The notes beneath the pieces are model-generated. The model made no database searches. It saw only the letters and a program-made list of their open reading frames with translations, and was not told where the DNA came from. Positions 1 through 8,675 of a DNA stretch of 64,000 nucleotides are shown piece after piece. Position numbers and translations under genes: made by a program. Numbering within the stretch: the first letter of the stretch is position 1; every line of letters begins with the position of its first letter. This DNA is from Sphingopyxis sp. (GTDB taxonomy: Bacteria > Pseudomonadota > Alphaproteobacteria > Sphingomonadales > Sphingomonadaceae): the NCBI GenBank assembly GCA_030145715.1, contig JAIXHQ010000008.1, positions 49,749 to 113,748 of the forward strand. Reading direction: 5' to 3'.

Positions 1-294
1 AAGCGCGGCGACGACACATGGATGTCGATCCAGTTCATGAAGACGATGAAGGTCGATCGCATCGCGGCGGGGCATCTGCTGGACAGCTTTACCGACACCG
101 CGCCCGACGCGCTGGCGGCGATCACCATGCCGACACTGGTCGTGTGCGGCGCCGACGACCGCGACAATGGTTCGGCCCCCGAACTGGTCGAGGCGCTGAC
201 CGATGCGCGGCTCGCGACGATTCCGGGGACACATATGTCGAGCGTCACCCAGCCCGAACTGGGCGCGGCGATCGCGGCCTTTCTGACGGCTTGA
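1..294 (+). CDS. Alpha/beta hydrolase, C-terminal part (cut by window edge)
   Basis: Only the last 97 codons are present. The frame is open from the first base of the window, and the ATG at 22 is probably internal. The stretch TLVVCGADDRDN is the typical strand-loop that carries the catalytic acid in alpha/beta hydrolases. PGTHMSSVTQPEL near the end supplies the usual catalytic His, followed by a short C-terminal helix. The nucleophile elbow lies outside the window, so substrate and subfamily cannot be told. The gene ends 75 bases before the M2 peptidase gene and runs in the same direction. Family assignment rests on this C-terminal pattern alone. Confidence 0.6.
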   Translation, partial: KRGDDTWMSIQFMKTMKVDRIAAGHLLDSFTDTAPDALAAITMPTLVVCGADDRDNGSAPELVEALTDARLATIPGTHMSSVTQPELGAAIAAFLTA

Positions 295-369
295 CCCGAC
301 CCGCGCCAAGCGCCTAGCTGTTGCCATGCGCCGCAGAGCGCGGCGAGAATATTCCAGAGGACGCACCCC

Positions 370-2220
370 ATGAAAGTCATGATCTCAACCCTTTCGCTTG
401 CGCTGTCGCTGGCGGTGGCCGGCCCCGCCGTCGCCGCCGAGAAGAAGCCGACGGCATCGACCACGACGGCGAGCGCCAAGCCCACGGCGGCCGACGCCGA
501 CGCCTTTATCGCGGCGGCCGAGAAGGATCTGTTCGACTATACGGTCGAGGCGAGCCAGGTGAACTGGGTCAACGCCACCTATATCACCGAGGACACCGAC
601 GCGATGGCGGCGCGGATCAACGCCGTCGGCACCGAAAAAGCGGTCAAATATGCGCTGGAGGCGGCGCGGTTCAGCGATGTCGCGGGGCTGAGCGCCGACA
701 CGCGGCGCAAGCTGGACATATTGCGCACCGGGCTGGTCCTGCCCGCGCCGACCAAGCCGGGCGCCGCGACCGAATTGAACCAGATCGCGACCAGCCTGCA
801 ATCGCAATATGGCAAGGGCCGGGGGACGCTGAACGGCAAGGAAATTTCGGGTTCCGACATCGAGGCCGCGATGGGCGACCTCAACAACACGCCGGCGCAG
901 TTCGCCGAAATGTGGACGAGCTGGCATGACAATGTCGGCGCGCCGATGAAGGATGATTACGCCAAGCTGGTCGGCATCGCCAATGAAGGCGCGAAGGAAC
1001 TGGGCTTTGCCAACACGGGGGCGATGTGGCGTTCGGGATATGACATGTCGCCCGAGGAATTCGCCAAGACGACCGAGCGTTTGTGGCAGGAAGTAAAGCC
1101 GCTTTACATGGCGCTGCACACCTATGTCCGCTGGAAACTGAACGAGAAATATGGCGATGCGGTGCAGCCCAAGACCGGCCCGATCCGCGCCGACCTTTTG
1201 GGCAATATGTGGGCGCAGGAATGGGGCAACATCTATCCGCTGGTCGCGCCAAAGGGGTCGGGCGACCTCGGTTATGACGTCGGCGACCTGTTGACCGCGC
1301 AGGGCAAGACCCCGATCGACATGGTGAAGGCGGGCGAAAATTTCTATTCGTCGCTGGGCATGACGCCATTGCCCGAAACTTTCTGGAAGCGCAGCCAGTT
1401 CCTGAAACCCGCCGACCGCGAAGTCATCTGTCACGCATCGGCGTGGGACATCGACAACAAGGACGATATTCGCATCAAGATGTGCATCAAGGTGAATTCG
1501 GACGATTTCACCACGATCCATCACGAGCTGGGGCATAATTATTACCAGCGCGCCTATAACAAGCAGCCCTATCTGTACCTGAACGGCGCCAACGACGGGT
1601 TCCACGAAGCGATCGGCGATTTCGTCGCGCTGTCGATCACCCCGCAATATCTGGTCGACATCGGCCTGCTCGACAAGGCGAAGGTGCCGAGCGCCGACAA
1701 GGACACCGGCCTGTTGCTGCGGCAGGCGATGGACAAGGTGGCGTTCCTGCCCTTTGGCCTGCTGGTCGACCGCTGGCGCTGGGGCGTGTTCGACGGCACG
1801 ATCAAGCCCGCCGATTATAACAAGGCGTGGACCCAGTTGCGCACGCAATATCAGGGCATCGTCCCGCCCGGCGAACGCCCCGCGAACGCATTTGACGCGG
1901 GCGCCAAGTTCCACATCCCCGGCAACACGCCCTATACCCGTTATTTCCTGGCGCGCGTCCTGCAGTTCCAGTTTTACGAGGCGGCGTGCAAGCAGGCGGG
2001 GTGGAAGGGTCCGCTCCACCGCTGTTCCTTTTACGGCGACAAGTCCGTCGGCGCGAAGCTGAACGCCATGCTGGAAATGGGGGCATCCAAGCCCTGGCCG
2101 GACGCGCTGGAGGCCTTTACCGGCAGCCGCGAGATGTCGGGCAAGGCGATGGCCGACTATTTTGCGCCGCTGAAGACCTGGCTCGACGAACAGAATAAGG
2201 GCAAGCCGCAGGGGTGGTAA
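370..2220 (+). CDS. M2 family zinc dipeptidyl carboxypeptidase (ACE-like), secreted
   Basis: A 616-residue protein with an N-terminal signal peptide (MKVMISTLSLALSLAVAGPA, followed by VAAEKK), so it acts in the periplasm or outside. The zinc site is complete: HELGH at residues 385-389 with the third ligand Glu413 in HEAIGD. The 24-residue gap from the second His to that Glu is the same as in angiotensin-converting enzyme. M2 enzymes release C-terminal dipeptides from oligopeptides, and bacterial homologues probably serve peptide nutrition. The length fits a single-domain ACE. An AGAGGA-like ribosome site precedes the ATG at 370. The gene converges on the AMP nucleosidase gene with a hairpin between them. 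Family assignment is firm; the physiological substrate is unknown. Confidence 0.93.
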   Translation: MKVMISTLSLALSLAVAGPAVAAEKKPTASTTTASAKPTAADADAFIAAAEKDLFDYTVEASQVNWVNATYITEDTDAMAARINAVGTEKAVKYALEAARFSDVAGLSADTRRKLDILRTGLVLPAPTKPGAATELNQIATSLQSQYGKGRGTLNGKEISGSDIEAAMGDLNNTPAQFAEMWTSWHDNVGAPMKDDYAKLVGIANEGAKELGFANTGAMWRSGYDMSPEEFAKTTERLWQEVKPLYMALHTYVRWKLNEKYGDAVQPKTGPIRADLLGNMWAQEWGNIYPLVAPKGSGDLGYDVGDLLTAQGKTPIDMVKAGENFYSSLGMTPLPETFWKRSQFLKPADREVICHASAWDIDNKDDIRIKMCIKVNSDDFTTIHHELGHNYYQRAYNKQPYLYLNGANDGFHEAIGDFVALSITPQYLVDIGLLDKAKVPSADKDTGLLLRQAMDKVAFLPFGLLVDRWRWGVFDGTIKPADYNKAWTQLRTQYQGIVPPGERPANAFDAGAKFHIPGNTPYTRYFLARVLQFQFYEAACKQAGWKGPLHRCSFYGDKSVGAKLNAMLEMGASKPWPDALEAFTGSREMSGKAMADYFAPLKTWLDEQNKGKPQGW

Positions 2221-2241
2221 GCGCCCGGCGCACCTGGCCGT

Positions 2242-2268
2242 CCGCCACGCCGGTGTCGTGCGTGGCGG
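2242..2268. terminator. Hairpin between convergent genes
   Basis: Inverted repeat CCGCCACGC / GCGTGGCGG (9-bp perfect stem, 9-base loop) in the 64-base gap between the convergent M2 peptidase and AMP nucleosidase genes. There is no clear T tract on either side, so it may be a bidirectional or weak terminator. The call rests on position and stem only. Confidence 0.4.
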
Positions 2269-2284
2269 CGGCGTGGGCTGTGCC

Positions 2285-3766
2285 TTAACGGAACGGGGGT
2301 TCGTTGAAGGCGCGGAGTTTGCGGCTGTGCAGCTTCGCGCCCTCGTCGCGCATGGTTTCACAGGCGCGGATGCCGATCTGAAGATGCGCGGCGATCGCTT
2401 CCTCGTAAAAGCGGTTCGCCTGTCCGGGCAATTTGAGTTCGCCGTGCAGCGGCTTGTCGCTGACGCACAGCAAGGTGCCATAGGGGACGCGGAAGCGATA
2501 GCCCTGTGCCGCGATCGTCGCGCTTTCCATGTCGATGCCGATCGCGCGCGATTGCGAAAAGCGCAGCGCGCTGTCGGTATAGCGCAATTCCCAGTTGCGG
2601 TCGTCGGTCGTGACGACGGTGCCGGTCCGCATCCGTTTTTTAAGGTCCGCGCCGCTGGTCCCCGACACCGCCTCGGCGGCGCTGGCCAGCGCCACCTGCA
2701 CCTCCGCGATCGGGGGGATCGGGATTTCGGGCGGCAGCACGCCGTCGAGGATATGATCGTCGCGAAGATAGGCGTGGGCGAGGACATAGTCGCCGATGCG
2801 CTGGGTCGGGCGCAGCCCGCCGCAATGGCCGATCATCAACCACGCCTCTGGCCGCAGCACGGCGAGATGGTCGCAGATCGTCTTGGCATTGGAGGGGCCG
2901 ACGCCGATGTTGACGAGGGTGATGCCACCGCCGCCCTCTGCGATCAGGTGATAGGCGGGCATCTGGTGCCGCCGCCACGCGCTGTCGGCGACGAGCGCGC
3001 TGGCGTTGACGCCCGGCTGGTCGACATAAAGCCCCGCCGCGCCCGCGAGCGCGGTGTAGCGGCCCTGTCCGACCTGCGACCCCGCCCAGGCGACGAATTC
3101 GTCGACATAGCGGTGATAGTTGGTGAACAGGATATAGCGTTGGAAATGTTCGGGCGCGGTGCCAGTGTAATGGCGCAGGCGCGCGAGCGAGAAATCGGTG
3201 CGCAGCGCGTCGAACAGCGCCAGCGGCTGCGACGTCGCGGGGTCGGCGCCGAACATGCCGTCAGCCAGCTCGTCGCCGATGTCGGCGAGTTCGGTCGTCG
3301 GGAAATGGCGCGCGAGTTCGAGCGGCGTGACGCTGCCCATGTCCGATCCGTCGCTGGCGTCGAGGACATAGGGAAAGGGGATCTGCTGTCCCGTCCGCGT
3401 GACCTCTAGCGTGATGTCATAATGGCGCGCGAGCAGGGTCAATTGTTCGCGAAGATAGTCGGCGAACAGGTCGGGCCGGGTGACGGTGGTGACAAATTCG
3501 CCCGCGCGTTCGAACTGACCAAAGGCCAGGTTATGCGCCGTCTGCCCCTCTCGCTGGTCGCCGGTGGTGACCAGGCGGATCGCCGGATAGTCGAACAGGC
3601 CGGTCGCGGCGGCATCGGCGGGCGGCAGCGTCCGGTCGTGGACATAGGCGGCGATGGCGGATTTGAGGTTGGCGACCGCCGTGCGGAATCGCGTCTGGAG
3701 TTCGGCGATGATGGCGTCGACGAGCGCGGCGGGATCGGCGGTTTCGTGCGATGAGTGAGATGTCAT
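2285..3766 (-). CDS. amn: AMP nucleosidase
   Basis: A 493-residue protein. AMP nucleosidase (EC 3.2.2.4) hydrolyses AMP to adenine and ribose 5-phosphate, controlling adenylate pools in the cytoplasm. It has the family's two parts. The N-terminal Amn-specific domain covers roughly residues 1-200. The C-terminal nucleoside-phosphorylase fold contains NIGVGPSNAKT, MIGHCGGLRPTQRIGDYV and the IDMESATIAAQGYRF / SDKPLHGELKLPG segments typical of Amn. The start chosen is the ATG reading MTSHSSHE; the frame stays open upstream but that extension resembles nothing. It lies 86 bases downstream of the peroxiredoxin gene on the same strand, behind a hairpin, and may be separately transcribed. Confidence 0.93.
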   Translation of the reverse strand: MTSHSSHETADPAALVDAIIAELQTRFRTAVANLKSAIAAYVHDRTLPPADAAATGLFDYPAIRLVTTGDQREGQTAHNLAFGQFERAGEFVTTVTRPDLFADYLREQLTLLARHYDITLEVTRTGQQIPFPYVLDASDGSDMGSVTPLELARHFPTTELADIGDELADGMFGADPATSQPLALFDALRTDFSLARLRHYTGTAPEHFQRYILFTNYHRYVDEFVAWAGSQVGQGRYTALAGAAGLYVDQPGVNASALVADSAWRRHQMPAYHLIAEGGGGITLVNIGVGPSNAKTICDHLAVLRPEAWLMIGHCGGLRPTQRIGDYVLAHAYLRDDHILDGVLPPEIPIPPIAEVQVALASAAEAVSGTSGADLKKRMRTGTVVTTDDRNWELRYTDSALRFSQSRAIGIDMESATIAAQGYRFRVPYGTLLCVSDKPLHGELKLPGQANRFYEEAIAAHLQIGIRACETMRDEGAKLHSRKLRAFNEPPFR

Positions 3767-3815
3767 CGCGTCGCTGTTGCACGAAATTGTGACAAAAGGG
3801 AAGGGGCGGCAAATG

Positions 3816-3846
3816 ATCCTCCCTGCCGCGGTGCGACAGGGAGGAT
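3816..3846 (-). terminator. Hairpin downstream of the peroxiredoxin gene
   Basis: Perfect 10-bp stem ATCCTCCCTG / CAGGGAGGAT with an 11-base loop, placed just after the peroxiredoxin stop. On the minus strand a pyrimidine-rich stretch containing CCCTTTTG follows. The arms resemble the CCTCCC...GGGAGG repeats at 17721 and 26621, so this may be a member of the same interspersed hairpin family serving as a terminator. Confidence 0.45.
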
Positions 3847-3852
3847 GATCGC

Positions 3853-4335
3853 TTAAAGCTGTTCGAGCATGTGGTCGGCGCTCGACACCTTGAATTCGCC
3901 GGGGGCTTCGACGTTGAGCTGTTCGACGACGCCGTCGTTGACGATCATCGAGAAACGCTGACCGCGCGTGCCCATGCCGAACGCCTTGCCGTCCATCGTC
4001 AGGCCCACGGCCTGCGCGAAATCGCCATTGCCGTCGGACAGCATCGTGACGCTGTCGCCCGCGCCGGCGCTTTTGCCCCATGCGCCCATGACGAAAGCAT
4101 CGTTGACGGCCGTGCAGACGATTTCGTCGACGCCCTTTTCCTTCAGCTCGCCGGCCTTTTCGACAAAGCCCGGCAGATGTTTCGCCGAACAGGTCGGGGT
4201 AAAGGCGCCGGGAACCGAGAATAGCGCGACCTTGCGGCCCTTGAAATAATCGGCGGTCGTCACCTGTTCGGGGCCGCTTTCGGTGACCTTTACGAAGGTC
4301 GCGTCGGGCAGCTTGTCTCCGGTCTGGATCGTCAT
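3853..4335 (-). CDS. Peroxiredoxin (Prx5/AhpC-TSA type)
   Basis: A 160-residue thiol peroxidase that reduces hydrogen peroxide and organic hydroperoxides, probably with glutathione/glutaredoxin or thioredoxin as donor. The signature VPGAFTPTCSAKHLPGF contains the peroxidatic Cys49, with the PxxxT/SxxC arrangement intact. C-terminal elements such as GTRGQRFSMIVNDG fit the Prx5 (PMP20) group. Only one other Cys is visible (CTAVND), as in most Prx5 proteins. The start is the second of two in-frame ATGs (4335 rather than 4344), because AAGGA lies 8 bases from it but abuts the first. No regulator is adjacent. Confidence 0.9.
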   Translation of the reverse strand: MTIQTGDKLPDATFVKVTESGPEQVTTADYFKGRKVALFSVPGAFTPTCSAKHLPGFVEKAGELKEKGVDEIVCTAVNDAFVMGAWGKSAGAGDSVTMLSDGNGDFAQAVGLTMDGKAFGMGTRGQRFSMIVNDGVVEQLNVEAPGEFKVSSADHMLEQL

Positions 4336-4564
4336 GGTCGGCATCCTTTGCTTGAGGGGGATTTTCGTCGCGCCGACATTGGGCGGGGAGAGGTGGGAGT
4401 CAAGGAGGGGCGGACAGGTTTCGATGCCAAACCGCCGCGCGCTTTCCTATTCGAAGCCGAGATGCGCCAAAGCGGTGCGATGCCGATGGGTGTCTCGACC
4501 TCGCTCGACACCGACGAAAGGGGGCGGCTGGCACCCCGTCATTGCCGCAAGGCGTTGGACATTT

Positions 4565-4636
4565 CGCGCAGAGGCGCATGAGGTCGCAGAGAGGATCGGC
4601 CTGCGCCTCTGCGGCCTCCGCGTCTCTGCGCGCAAT
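4565..4636. repeat. Structured intergenic repeat (CGCAGAGGCGCA type) in a 332-base gap
   Basis: The gap 4336-4667 holds no convincing gene. It contains a 12-bp perfect inverted repeat, CGCAGAGGCGCA at 4567-4578 and TGCGCCTCTGCG at 4602-4613, plus further CGCAGAGA / TCTCTGCG copies up to 4631. It looks like an interspersed palindromic repeat with potential to form a stem-loop. The rest of the gap (4336-4560) shows nothing I recognise. Confidence 0.5.
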
Positions 4637-4667
4637 ATTGGGGGAGGCGGTTGCGGACGTAAAGTTC

Positions 4668-5318
4668 CTATCGATCGGCCGCCATTATTGTTGGCAATGG
4701 CGTGTCACGCTCGCCCCTGTGGTCGCGCAGCCGATGCTTGCTGGCATATTCGCGTCTTTGCTTCGTCACCTCGTATAGAATGATTCCGGAGCTTGTTGCG
4801 AGATTGAGGCTCTCGATCATTCCAAACATGGGAATGCTGACGCACATATCACTTCGCGCAACCGCGAGATCGCTCAGCCCTCTTGCTTCGTTGCCGAACC
4901 AAACGGCAAGTTTCGCATACTCCGCAAAATCCGCTTCATGGAGATACTTGTTCGTCTTTCCCTTGACGTGCGGCGATGTGGCTATCGAAGAAAAACGGTT
5001 TTTCTCAAGGTGCGCGAGGCACTCCTCGGTGCTGTCGAACCGCTTAACGAACGTCCATTTAATGGCAGAGACAGAGAGTTTCGATAATTTCGGTTCGGAA
5101 CGCAATTCCTGCCAATCGTCCGACAAGACGCGACGGGGGTCCACGACGTAGACCTTCTCCGCCCCCAATGCGTTCACGTTGCGAATGATCGTGCCGATGT
5201 TGCGGGGGTTTTCCGGCTCCTCGATCACCACGATCAGATTCTTGCAGCGAAAGTCCCTGATTTGGTTCGCTCGCTGCCGGGCTGGCCTCTTCACGATTGT
5301 GTCTTGTTCAGTCGTCAC
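4668..5318 (-). CDS. TrmH/SpoU-family RNA 2'-O-methyltransferase
   Basis: A 216-residue SPOUT-fold methyltransferase that should transfer methyl from SAM to a ribose 2'-OH in tRNA or rRNA. All three SpoU motifs are present: NPRNIGTIIRN (37-47, with Arg46), FGNEARGLSD (141-150) and IPMFGMIESLN (162-172). Motif 3 followed by LATSSGIILYEVTKQRREY resembles tRNA Gm18 methyltransferase TrmH more than RlmB. The start is GTG at 5318, with GGAGG five bases upstream; the longer open frame back to 5438 has no such site. The gene is visibly richer in A and T and in rare codons than its neighbours, suggesting recent acquisition. It is divergent from yqgE. The exact RNA target is unknown. Confidence 0.85.
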   Translation of the reverse strand: MTTEQDTIVKRPARQRANQIRDFRCKNLIVVIEEPENPRNIGTIIRNVNALGAEKVYVVDPRRVLSDDWQELRSEPKLSKLSVSAIKWTFVKRFDSTEECLAHLEKNRFSSIATSPHVKGKTNKYLHEADFAEYAKLAVWFGNEARGLSDLAVARSDMCVSIPMFGMIESLNLATSSGIILYEVTKQRREYASKHRLRDHRGERDTPLPTIMAADR

Positions 5319-5447
5319 TCGCACCTCCGCCGATTGTCGCACGCATATCCTATACGTGGTGAAGCACCAATGTCCGCCTCCACCCCAAATCGGACATTTG
5401 GTCCAAAGGCGCTGGACCCTTTTGGCGCCGCGCGGCATTGTAGCGAT

Positions 5448-6020
5448 ATGGAAACAAATCCGACAAATCCTCTATGGTTCACCGGCCAGTTGCTGCTCGC
5501 GCTGCCCGGCATCGGCGATCCCCGGTTCGAACATTCGGTGATCGCGATGGTAAGCCATGACGAAGAGGGGGCGATGGGGATCGGCATCGCGGAGCCGATC
5601 GGCGGGATGACGGTCGGGGCGGTGCTCGACCAGTTGGAGATCGCCCACGACGCGCCGCTCGATCAGCCGGTGTTCCTGGGCGGCCCCGTCGAACCGTCGC
5701 GCGGGTTCGTCCTCCACAGCCGCGACTGGGGCGGGCAGGAGGCGATCCAGGTCAGCGACCGCTGGATGGTGTCGAGTTCGCACGACATATTGCGCGCCAT
5801 CGGCGCGGGGCGCGGGCCGACGCGCTGGCTGATGGCGCTGGGCTATGCGGGATGGTCGCAGGGGCAATTGGAGGGCGAGATGGTCCGCCACGGGTGGCAC
5901 GTCACGCCCGGCAGCGATGCGCTGTTGTTCGAAACGCCGCCCGCCGAGAGGTGGCAGGCGGCGTTTGCCGAAGCGGGCATCGACGCCCGCCTGTTGACCA
6001 CCGAAGGCGGCGAGGCCTAG
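5448..6020 (+). CDS. YqgE/AlgH family protein (UPF0301)
   Basis: A 190-residue member of the YqgE/AlgH family, found across Proteobacteria and without an agreed biochemical function. Family hallmarks visible are the N-terminal GQLLLALPGIGDPRFEHSVI, GAMGIGIAEPI, the VFLGGPVEPSRGFVLH segment and a late GYAGWSQGQLEGEM. The start is ATG at 5448; frames further upstream read into the divergent promoter region of the trmH-like gene. The stop codon TAG at 6018-6020 lies inside the left terminal repeat of the palindromic element that follows, so insertion may have replaced or created the last bases. Confidence 0.9.
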   Translation: METNPTNPLWFTGQLLLALPGIGDPRFEHSVIAMVSHDEEGAMGIGIAEPIGGMTVGAVLDQLEIAHDAPLDQPVFLGGPVEPSRGFVLHSRDWGGQEAIQVSDRWMVSSSHDILRAIGAGRGPTRWLMALGYAGWSQGQLEGEMVRHGWHVTPGSDALLFETPPAERWQAAFAEAGIDARLLTTEGGEA

Positions 6021-6287
6021 GGTCAGGACCCATTAATTCCCCGGTCGAGGTTTGAAGCGATTTTGCTCAGTGCGAGGAGGAAAGGCGAAGGAATATGTCA
6101 ATATTTCAAGACTTTTCGACGAAGCAATGGGCAAAATCGGTCAAATCCCAAGGGACGCCGAAATGGCTTCGATCCCAGGCCCGCGCGGCCTTGCGGGTAG
6201 CGATGCTACCCGCTGCGCCCGCCCGAGCCCGATATCTTCGCCATTTCGACGCCTCGATCGGGAAATTAATGGGTCCTGACCCTAGGC
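6015..6287. mobile_element. MITE-like palindromic element with 33-bp terminal inverted repeats
   Basis: A 273-base segment bounded by near-perfect terminal inverted repeats, left 6015-6047 and right 6255-6287, matching at 31 of 33 positions. Both ends carry the core AGGGTCAGGACCCATTAAT. Inside is a perfect 9-bp hairpin GCGGGTAGC-GAT-GCTACCCGC (6193-6213). A small open frame begins at ATG 6095 after an AGGAGG and GAAGGAAT region and reads out through the right repeat to 6388; I recognise no domain in it. No transposase is present. The size, terminal repeats and intergenic position suggest a non-autonomous mobile element or a repeat with a conserved small ORF. No obvious target duplication could be defined. 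Confidence 0.6.
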
Positions 6288-6306
6288 GGCTGTCAACGCG
6301 GTGGGG

Positions 6307-6705
6307 TCAGCGCGCGAGGGCGAGCAGCGGGCGGCCCTGGTTGAGATTGGCGAGCGCGGTGCGCGCCGCCCAGCGCGAATCCATATAATCGCCGCCGGCA
6401 AGTTCGACGTCGTAGCGGATCGGGCTGTTGATCGCGGCCGTATAGGCGGTCTGCGCCTTGGCGGTCTGACCCAGCCGGGCATAAGCGGTGCCAAGGTTGA
6501 TAAGCCGCGAAGGGTCGCGCGCGTCGAGCGTCGTATCGCGGCTGAGCTTGTCCACGGCGACCTGATTATGCCCGGCCTTAAGCTCGTCATAGGCAACCGG
6601 CAGCGGCGCCGAATCCTGGTCATCCGACCCGGTGACAATGATCGGATGTGCCGCGGCAGGGGCGGCGAAGGCGAGAGCGATAGTCGCCAGCAAGATTTTT
6701 TTCAT
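6307..6705 (-). CDS. Small exported tetratricopeptide-like protein
   Basis: A 132-residue protein with a clear signal peptide (MKKILLATIALAFAAPAAAH), so periplasmic or exported. The mature part has one or two helical-repeat units (ARDPSRLINLGTAYARLGQT, then AKAQTAYTAAI) typical of TPR proteins, which usually mediate protein contacts. The start is the ATG at 6705, with GGAG eight bases upstream; an ATG six bases earlier sits too close to that site. No function can be assigned. It ends 20 bases from the palindromic element and is divergent from ahcY across a long leader. Confidence 0.7.
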   Translation of the reverse strand: MKKILLATIALAFAAPAAAHPIIVTGSDDQDSAPLPVAYDELKAGHNQVAVDKLSRDTTLDARDPSRLINLGTAYARLGQTAKAQTAYTAAINSPIRYDVELAGGDYMDSRWAARTALANLNQGRPLLALAR

Positions 6706-7055
6706 ATCCATATCTCCCCGAAACTCTGGGCGATTTTCTCGCGAGCAGGGAGAAAAGTCAATATTTCCGGCCATTTGTAACATCCATGTCACAAACAGCG
6801 GATATGCTAAACGCAAGGCGCATTATAAGGTTTTATTTTCAAGGTCTTGGCGGTCGCGACTCGCTGTCACACAATCGCGCCCATGGCTGTCACATTTGTC
6901 CGGCGAAAAATTATTTTCGCGGAGGCCGCCTGATCGCGCGCCCGATTCGCCGCGTGCTGGTCCGGCGCGGTCCGACGCGGCGCAGGGTGCGATGGAGGGT
7001 GAGAGAAGCGCCGCCGACAGGATCGGGCGCGGCGACCGGGCGGTGCGATGGTGCG

Positions 7056-7075
7056 ATATAAAGAAAAGTTTATAT
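7056..7075. promoter_or_regulatory. Palindromic candidate operator upstream of ahcY
   Basis: The sequence ATATAAAGAAAAGTTTATAT has perfect 7-bp arms around a 6-base centre and is a sharp AT island in the GC-rich 460-base gap between the TPR-like gene and ahcY. It lies about 90 bases before the ahcY start, a normal operator position. SahR-type ArsR regulators are known to control SAH recycling genes in Proteobacteria from AT-rich palindromes, so such a regulator is my guess. No SAH riboswitch core was recognised here. The remaining leader (6706-7055 and 7076-7164) shows no gene. Confidence 0.45.
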
Positions 7076-7164
7076 TTGATCGCGGGCGGCCTTTCGGCTA
7101 GGGCGCGCAAGATAATTTCGTGGCCGCTCGCCTGCGGCCGACCATGCCTGAAATGGAGATGCCC

Positions 7165-8580
7165 GTGGCCACTCTTGCCGCCGAAACCCTTGATTATGTG
7201 ATAGCCGACATCGGCCTTGCCGATTTCGGGCGCAAGGAAATCAACATCGCCGAAACCGAAATGCCGGGCCTGATGGCGCTGCGTAGCGAATTCGGCGCGG
7301 CGCAGCCGCTGAAGGGCGCGCGCATCACCGGGTCACTGCACATGACGATCCAGACCGCGGTGCTGATCGAGACGCTGACCGCGCTGGGCGCAGAGGTCCG
7401 CTGGGCGACGTGCAACATCTTTTCGACGCAGGACCATGCCGCCGCCGCGATCGCCGCGACGGGCGTGCCGGTGTTCGCGGTGAAAGGCGAAAGCCTGGCC
7501 GATTATTGGGACTATGTCGGCCGCATCTTTGACTGGGGCGTCGCCGACGGCACGACCTGCAACCTGATCCTCGACGATGGCGGCGACGCCACCATGTTCG
7601 CGCTGTGGGGCGCTAAACTGGAAGCCGGCGAAACCATGCCGGCGCCTGAAAATGAGGAAGAGGTCGAAATGCAGCGGGCGCTGAAGGCGTTCATCGCGGC
7701 CAACCCCGGATATCTGACCAAGACGGTCAAGGCGATCAAGGGCGTGTCCGAGGAAACCACCACCGGCGTCCACCGCCTGTATCATATCGCCAAGAAGGGC
7801 GAGCTGCCCTTTCCCGCGATCAACGTCAACGACAGCGTCACCAAGTCGAAGTTCGACAATCTTTATGGCTGCAAGGAATCGCTGGTCGACGCGATCCGCC
7901 GCGGCACCGACGTCATGCTGGCGGGCAAGGTCGCGACCGTTGCCGGTTTCGGCGACGTCGGGAAGGGATCGGCGCAGAGCCTGCGCAACGGCGGGGCGCG
8001 CGTGCTGGTGACCGAAATCGACCCGATCTGCGCGCTGCAGGCGGCAATGGAAGGTTTTGAGGTCGTGTCGATGGACGAGGCGGTCCAGCGGTCGGACATT
8101 TTCGTCACCGCGACCGGCAACGCCGACGTCATCACCGCCGAACATATGGCGGCGATGAAGAATATGGCGATCGTGTGCAACATCGGCCATTTCGACAGCG
8201 AGATCCAGATCGCGGCGCTCGCCAATTATAAATGGACCGAAGTGAAGCCGCAGGTCGACCTGGTCGAATTTCCCGACGGCAAGCAGATCATCATCCTGTC
8301 AAAGGGCCGGCTGGTGAACCTGGGCAATGCGACCGGCCACCCGTCGTTCGTAATGTCGGCAAGCTTTACCAACCAGACGCTGGCGCAGATCGAATTGTGG
8401 ACGCGCAGCGAGCAGTATCAGAACGACGTCTATGTCCTGCCCAAGCATCTGGACGAAAAGGTGGCGGCGCTGCACCTCGAAAAGCTGGGCGTGCATCTGT
8501 CGAAGCTGACGCAAAAGCAGGCCGATTATATCGGCGTGCCGGTCGATGGCCCGTTCAAGCCCGAACATTATCGATACTGA
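7165..8580 (+). CDS. ahcY: Adenosylhomocysteinase
   Basis: A 471-residue cytoplasmic enzyme that hydrolyses S-adenosylhomocysteine to adenosine and homocysteine, removing the inhibitory product of SAM methylations. Diagnostic segments are [17 protein letters not shown] at the N-terminus, [17 protein letters not shown], the NAD-binding GFGDVG (261-266), [26 protein letters not shown] and the C-terminal PFKPEHYRY with its conserved Lys-Tyr end. GTG at 7165 is chosen because GGAG lies six bases upstream and the protein then begins as homologues do. Earlier in-frame ATGs at 7144, 7153 and 7159 lack a properly spaced site. A strong hairpin follows the stop. Confidence 0.97.
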   Translation: MATLAAETLDYVIADIGLADFGRKEINIAETEMPGLMALRSEFGAAQPLKGARITGSLHMTIQTAVLIETLTALGAEVRWATCNIFSTQDHAAAAIAATGVPVFAVKGESLADYWDYVGRIFDWGVADGTTCNLILDDGGDATMFALWGAKLEAGETMPAPENEEEVEMQRALKAFIAANPGYLTKTVKAIKGVSEETTTGVHRLYHIAKKGELPFPAINVNDSVTKSKFDNLYGCKESLVDAIRRGTDVMLAGKVATVAGFGDVGKGSAQSLRNGGARVLVTEIDPICALQAAMEGFEVVSMDEAVQRSDIFVTATGNADVITAEHMAAMKNMAIVCNIGHFDSEIQIAALANYKWTEVKPQVDLVEFPDGKQIIILSKGRLVNLGNATGHPSFVMSASFTNQTLAQIELWTRSEQYQNDVYVLPKHLDEKVAALHLEKLGVHLSKLTQKQADYIGVPVDGPFKPEHYRY

Positions 8581-8590
8581 TCGCCGAACC

Positions 8591-8622
8591 GTCCGCGCGG
8601 CCCGGCGCCGCGCGGACGATTT
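8591..8622 (+). terminator. Terminator after ahcY
   Basis: Perfect 10-bp stem GTCCGCGCGG / CCGCGCGGAC with a 7-base loop, starting 11 bases after the ahcY stop and followed by GATTTG. The T run is short, so termination may be partial. Confidence 0.6.
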
Positions 8623-8675
8623 GCGGCCGCCGCATGGGGGCTTGCACCGCGCCGCCGCCTTCCCACATCGGCTGG

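Noticed and set aside
6095..6388. A 97-codon plus-strand frame beginning in the palindromic element
   Set aside because: It extends past the element into the neighbouring gene's 3' end and has no known domain. Kept only as a remark within the element, not called as a gene.
6706..7164. SAH or SAM riboswitch in the ahcY leader
   Set aside because: I looked for the conserved SAH riboswitch core and SAM-II-like pairing and found neither; only the AT-rich palindrome stands out.
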